25,602 nucleotides of DNA from Sphingomonadaceae bacterium. Lineage in GTDB: Bacteria > Pseudomonadota > Alphaproteobacteria > Sphingomonadales > Sphingomonadaceae. Position numbers and translations under genes: made by a program. The DNA lies in NCBI GenBank assembly GCA_004282995.1, contig SHLU01000006.1, forward strand, positions 1-25,602. The letters are read 5' to 3'. Of the stretch, positions 23,350 to 25,602 are shown piece by piece. The first letter of the stretch is position 1; the number at the start of each line of letters is the position of its first letter. The notes beneath the pieces were generated by a model that worked only from the letters and a program-made list of their open reading frames with translations, was not told where the DNA came from and did not search any database.

Positions 23350-23377
23350 TTTAAATTTGCTGCCAAATACCTATGTT
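23350..23377 (+). promoter_or_regulatory. Candidate proA promoter within the proB-proA gap
   Basis: TTTAAA (23350-23355) and TATGTT (23372-23377) are 16 bp apart with four matches each. The surrounding 185-bp gap (23304-23488) also holds an inverted repeat TTGCTGC (23357-23363)/GCAGCAA (23383-23389) and ATTTG-CTGC-CAAAT (23355-23368), suggesting a regulator site near the promoter. I found no good promoter for proB on the other strand. Confidence 0.3.
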
Positions 23378-23488
23378 GCATCGCAGCAACTTCAACGGCT
23401 TTCTGCGCTGCGCTCGGACATTCCCTGCGCCGCGAAGCCGGAAAACCGAGCCTTTCCAGTAGGCTCAGCACAAGTTTGAAAGGTTACC

Positions 23489-24754
23489 ATGAACGACCAG
23501 ACCCTCGACCCGGCCATCCATATCCAGCAACTCGGTGAAAAAGCCCGCGATGCGGCACGCAAGCTGTTGGGCGCTTCGACCGAGGCCAAGAACACCGCGT
23601 TGATCGAGGCTGCCAAAGCACTGCGCGAAGCTGCACCCGCAGTGCTCGAGGCAAACGCCAGGGATGTTGCCAGTGTCGAGGGCAAGAAACCGGAAAGTTT
23701 CATCGACCGCCTGCGCCTTACTGACGCGCGTATCGAGGACATGGCCAGCGCGCTCGAACAGATTGCCGATTTGCCCGATCCCGTGGGCCGGGTGCTGGCG
23801 ACCTTCGAGCGCCCCAACGGCCTCAAGATCGAGCGCGTTGCAGTGCCGATCGGCGTAATCGGCATGATCTATGAAAGCCGTCCCAATGTCGGTGCCGATG
23901 CCAGCGCGCTGTGTCTCAAGAGCGGTAACGCCGTAATTTTGCGCGGTGGCAGCGAAAGCCGGCATTCCACCCGCGAGATTGTCGCCTGCATGCAATCCGG
24001 GCTCGCCGCCGCCGGCCTCCCCGAGGGTGCCGTCCAGACCGTGCAGACGACCGATCGCAATGCGGTGGCAGAATTGCTCAAGGCGGACGAATATATCGAC
24101 CTCGTCATCCCGCGCGGCGGGCGTGGCCTTGTCGAATTGGTCCGTGACCAGGCCAGTGTCCCGACGCTGCTGCACCTCGACGGAAATTGCCACTCCTATG
24201 TTCACGAGGCGGCCGATGTCGAAAAGGCTGTCGATGTGATCCGCAACGCCAAGCTGCGGCGGACAGGGGTATGCGGCGCGACCGAGAGCGTCGTCGTTGA
24301 CCGCACCATAGCGCCGGCATTCGTCCCCGCCTTCGCCGCGGCGATGGCCGACGACTGCGAATTGCGCGGCGACGAGGACGCGGTGAAACTGGACGCTCGC
24401 ATCAAGCCCGCCAGCGAGGACGATTGGAACACCGAATATCTCGGCCCGATTGCTTCGGTAAAGGTGGTCGACGGTCTGGATGAAGGGATTGCGTGGGTCG
24501 ACGGACACAGCTCGCACCACACCGACGCCATCCTGACCGAAGATGCCGAGGCTGCACATCGGTTCATGACCGCCATCGACAGCGCCATCGTAATGCACAA
24601 CGCCAGTACGCAATTCGCCGATGGCGGCGAGTTCGGCATGGGCGCGGAAATCGGCATCGCCACCGGCAAGATGCACGCTCGCGGCCCGGTCGGCCTGGAG
24701 CAGTTGTGCAGCTTCAAATACCTCGTTCACGGCAACGGCCAGATTCGCCCATAG
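23489..24754 (+). CDS. proA: Gamma-glutamyl phosphate reductase
   Basis: ProA reduces gamma-glutamyl phosphate to glutamate-5-semialdehyde with NADPH, the second step of proline synthesis. The 421-residue product starts at ATG 23489 with GAAAGG upstream. It has the aldehyde-dehydrogenase fold: VAVPIGVIGMIYESRPNV (117-134), LRGGSES (151-157), IPRGGRGLV (207-215), LDGNCHSYV (230-238) and the catalytic-cysteine segment RRTGVCGATES with Cys262. Most ProA proteins have CNA at that place; here the neighbouring Asn is Gly. The end motif GPVGLEQLCSFKYLVHGNGQIRP is canonical. It is transcribed alone from the gap shared with proB and ends in a strong terminator. Confidence 0.97.
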   Translation: MNDQTLDPAIHIQQLGEKARDAARKLLGASTEAKNTALIEAAKALREAAPAVLEANARDVASVEGKKPESFIDRLRLTDARIEDMASALEQIADLPDPVGRVLATFERPNGLKIERVAVPIGVIGMIYESRPNVGADASALCLKSGNAVILRGGSESRHSTREIVACMQSGLAAAGLPEGAVQTVQTTDRNAVAELLKADEYIDLVIPRGGRGLVELVRDQASVPTLLHLDGNCHSYVHEAADVEKAVDVIRNAKLRRTGVCGATESVVVDRTIAPAFVPAFAAAMADDCELRGDEDAVKLDARIKPASEDDWNTEYLGPIASVKVVDGLDEGIAWVDGHSSHHTDAILTEDAEAAHRFMTAIDSAIVMHNASTQFADGGEFGMGAEIGIATGKMHARGPVGLEQLCSFKYLVHGNGQIRP

Positions 24755-24777
24755 ACCGCAAGGCATTGCTACAAGAC

Positions 24778-24807
24778 AGGCCGGTGCCATTGCGCGCCGG
24801 CCTTTTT
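24778..24807 (+). terminator. Rho-independent terminator of proA
   Basis: AGGCCGGTGC (24778-24787) pairs with GCGCCGGCCT (24794-24803) with one G-U pair across a six-base loop, followed by TTTTT to 24807. It lies 24 bases after the proA stop. Confidence 0.88.
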
Positions 24808-24833
24808 GTATCTGGCTCGATCCCTGTTACATT
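24806..24833 (+). promoter_or_regulatory. Candidate promoter of the SRPBCC gene
   Basis: TTGTAT (24806-24811) and TACATT (24828-24833) are 16 bp apart, with three and four consensus matches. The -35 overlaps the T-run of the proA terminator, so transcription could restart immediately after termination. Confidence 0.35.
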
Positions 24834-24860
24834 TGCCTTGGAGCGCGGGAGGGGGTGACG

Positions 24861-25391
24861 ATGTTCAGAGCTTTGAGGAACCTGTTCGCGCCGGAGATGG
24901 CACCGGAAGGCCCGGTCACCTTTGACTTCGAAATCGATATCAAGGCTCCGCCCGAGGCGGTCTATCCGCTGATCGACTTTGCCGACAGCCGCTATGCCAA
25001 GAAACAGCTTGGCCACACGGTGCGCCAGATCGGCACCGATCCCGACAAGTACAGTCTGATCCTCACTCCAATGCCCGAATTCGAGCACATCTGCACCATA
25101 ACCAGGGCCGAACCGCCGCATGTATACGCTCTGCGCAGCGTGGCCGTACCGCAAGCCGGCGTCCTGCAATGGTCACAAGAGCAATACACGCTGGAGCCTT
25201 ACGGCAATAACGGCACGCTGCTCACCCTGCTGGTGGAGGCGCAATTCGACGAACCGCTGACCATGCGCGAGTATTCGCAGCACATCGCGATGATGGCCGC
25301 AGGCTGCAGCACCGCGATTAAGAAGATCAAGCTACACGCCGAGCAGGGTGCCGAAGCCGTGCGAGAAATGGAGGCGGCGCAGTTTCAGTAG
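24861..25391 (+). CDS. SRPBCC (START-like) superfamily protein
   Basis: The 176-residue product starts at ATG 24861 after a GGGAGGGGG ribosome site. Residues 19-35 (VTFDFEIDIKAPPEAVYPLIDF) are the characteristic first strand plus AxxxVYxLI helix of SRPBCC proteins. Alternating strands follow, and a long C-terminal helix (about 135-170, REYSQHIAMMAAGCSTAIKKIKLHAEQG) closes the fold as in polyketide cyclase-like and activator-of-Hsp90-like members. Such proteins bind hydrophobic ligands in a deep cavity or modulate other proteins. No ligand can be named from sequence. It stands alone after the proA terminator. A GTG at 24855 in frame is a possible alternative start. Confidence 0.78.
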   Translation: MFRALRNLFAPEMAPEGPVTFDFEIDIKAPPEAVYPLIDFADSRYAKKQLGHTVRQIGTDPDKYSLILTPMPEFEHICTITRAEPPHVYALRSVAVPQAGVLQWSQEQYTLEPYGNNGTLLTLLVEAQFDEPLTMREYSQHIAMMAAGCSTAIKKIKLHAEQGAEAVREMEAAQFQ

Positions 25392-25404
25392 GCACCGCGG
25401 GAGG

Positions 25405-25602
25405 TTGCCGATTTTCCCACTCGCGCGAAACCTGGCTCACCCAGCCAAGCCCCGCACCCGCGCCGCCTGGGACGCCTTCGTGCACTGCCAGGCCGAGGAC
25501 GAGGCGCAAGGCTACAAATGGTGGGAAGACCCGGAGCATCCGGATTACGAGGACGGCGGCGTCGCCGCGCCCGTGCCCGATGACGAGGCGATCCCCCTCC
25601 CC
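25405..25602 (+). CDS. Unidentified acidic ORF, 3' end beyond the window
   Basis: A frame open from at least TTG 25405 to the window edge (66 codons) reads PIFPLARNLAHPAKPRTRA and then a Trp/Asp/Glu-rich part (AWDAFVHCQAEDEAQGYKWW, EDPEHPDYEDGG). Its codons end largely in G or C, as in its neighbours, and the composition looks protein-like. I do not recognise the family. The start is unresolved: GGGAGG directly precedes the TTG with no spacing, and an ATT at 25411 would be better spaced but is a rare start codon. The opposite-strand frame over the same bases is probably its shadow. Confidence 0.4.
   Translation, partial: MPIFPLARNLAHPAKPRTRAAWDAFVHCQAEDEAQGYKWWEDPEHPDYEDGGVAAPVPDDEAIPLP

Noticed and set aside
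23465..24790. 441-codon minus-strand frame opposite proA
   Set aside because: proA carries complete family motifs on the other strand; this frame has no recognisable domain and ends within the proA-proB gap.
25327..25539. 70-codon minus-strand frame at the right end
   Set aside because: It is antisense to the SRPBCC gene end and to the more protein-like plus-strand frame; no motif is seen.

Overview
The window is a GC-rich chromosomal segment that carries mostly housekeeping genes. Gene content and protein style (bamD/recN/ligA cluster, sdhCDA, guaB, proA/proB, divergent housekeeping units, many short or overlapping junctions) suggest an alphaproteobacterium, probably Sphingomonadales and close to Erythrobacteraceae. 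That placement is inference from familiarity with these proteins, not from a search. I see no rRNA, tRNA, CRISPR array, insertion sequence, integrase or phage gene.

Layout. Positions 1-4799 form one leftward unit: a 3-hydroxybutyrate dehydrogenase-type SDR, a five-ligand M28 metallopeptidase lipoprotein, guaB (IMP dehydrogenase) and the N-terminal 333 codons of an RsmB-type rRNA m5C methyltransferase cut by the window edge. A membrane-anchored YpfJ-family zinc peptidase (4909-5757, rightward) converges on a BlaI/BlaR1-like regulator pair (7850-5827, leftward); a strong hairpin separates them. The pair's promoter is covered by two operator dyads 21 bp apart, and a ClpP-fold protein reads away from it to the right. 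sdhC-sdhD-sdhA follow leftward, without sdhB.

From 11429 a second SDR overlaps prmA (ribosomal protein L11 methyltransferase). prmA converges on a leftward unit of ligA, a class A beta-lactamase-like lipoprotein and a PncC/CinA-C-like protein that lacks the expected catalytic serine. A DUF2165 membrane protein lies between ligA and recN. A three-part CapA-type protein lies between recN and bamD. proB (TTG start, hairpin in its leader) and proA are divergent. proA ends in a textbook terminator, followed by an SRPBCC protein and the beginning of an unidentified acidic ORF at the right edge.

How the genes work together. Most encode core functions: purine and proline synthesis, the TCA cycle/respiratory chain, DNA ligation and repair, outer-membrane assembly, and rRNA and ribosomal-protein methylation. 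The part most likely to hold an under-described system is 5827-8592. There a BlaI-type repressor and an M56 protease, whose external domain is a charged Lys/Glu/His-rich region instead of a penicillin-binding domain, sit beside a ClpP-like protein whose catalytic Asp position appears to be Asn. No beta-lactamase gene is attached to them. Other points of note are the catalytically altered PncC-like protein, the CapA protein with extra N- and C-terminal domains, apparently leaderless or near-leaderless starts for bamD and the second SDR, and two convergent gene pairs whose stop codons interlock in a palindromic tetranucleotide.
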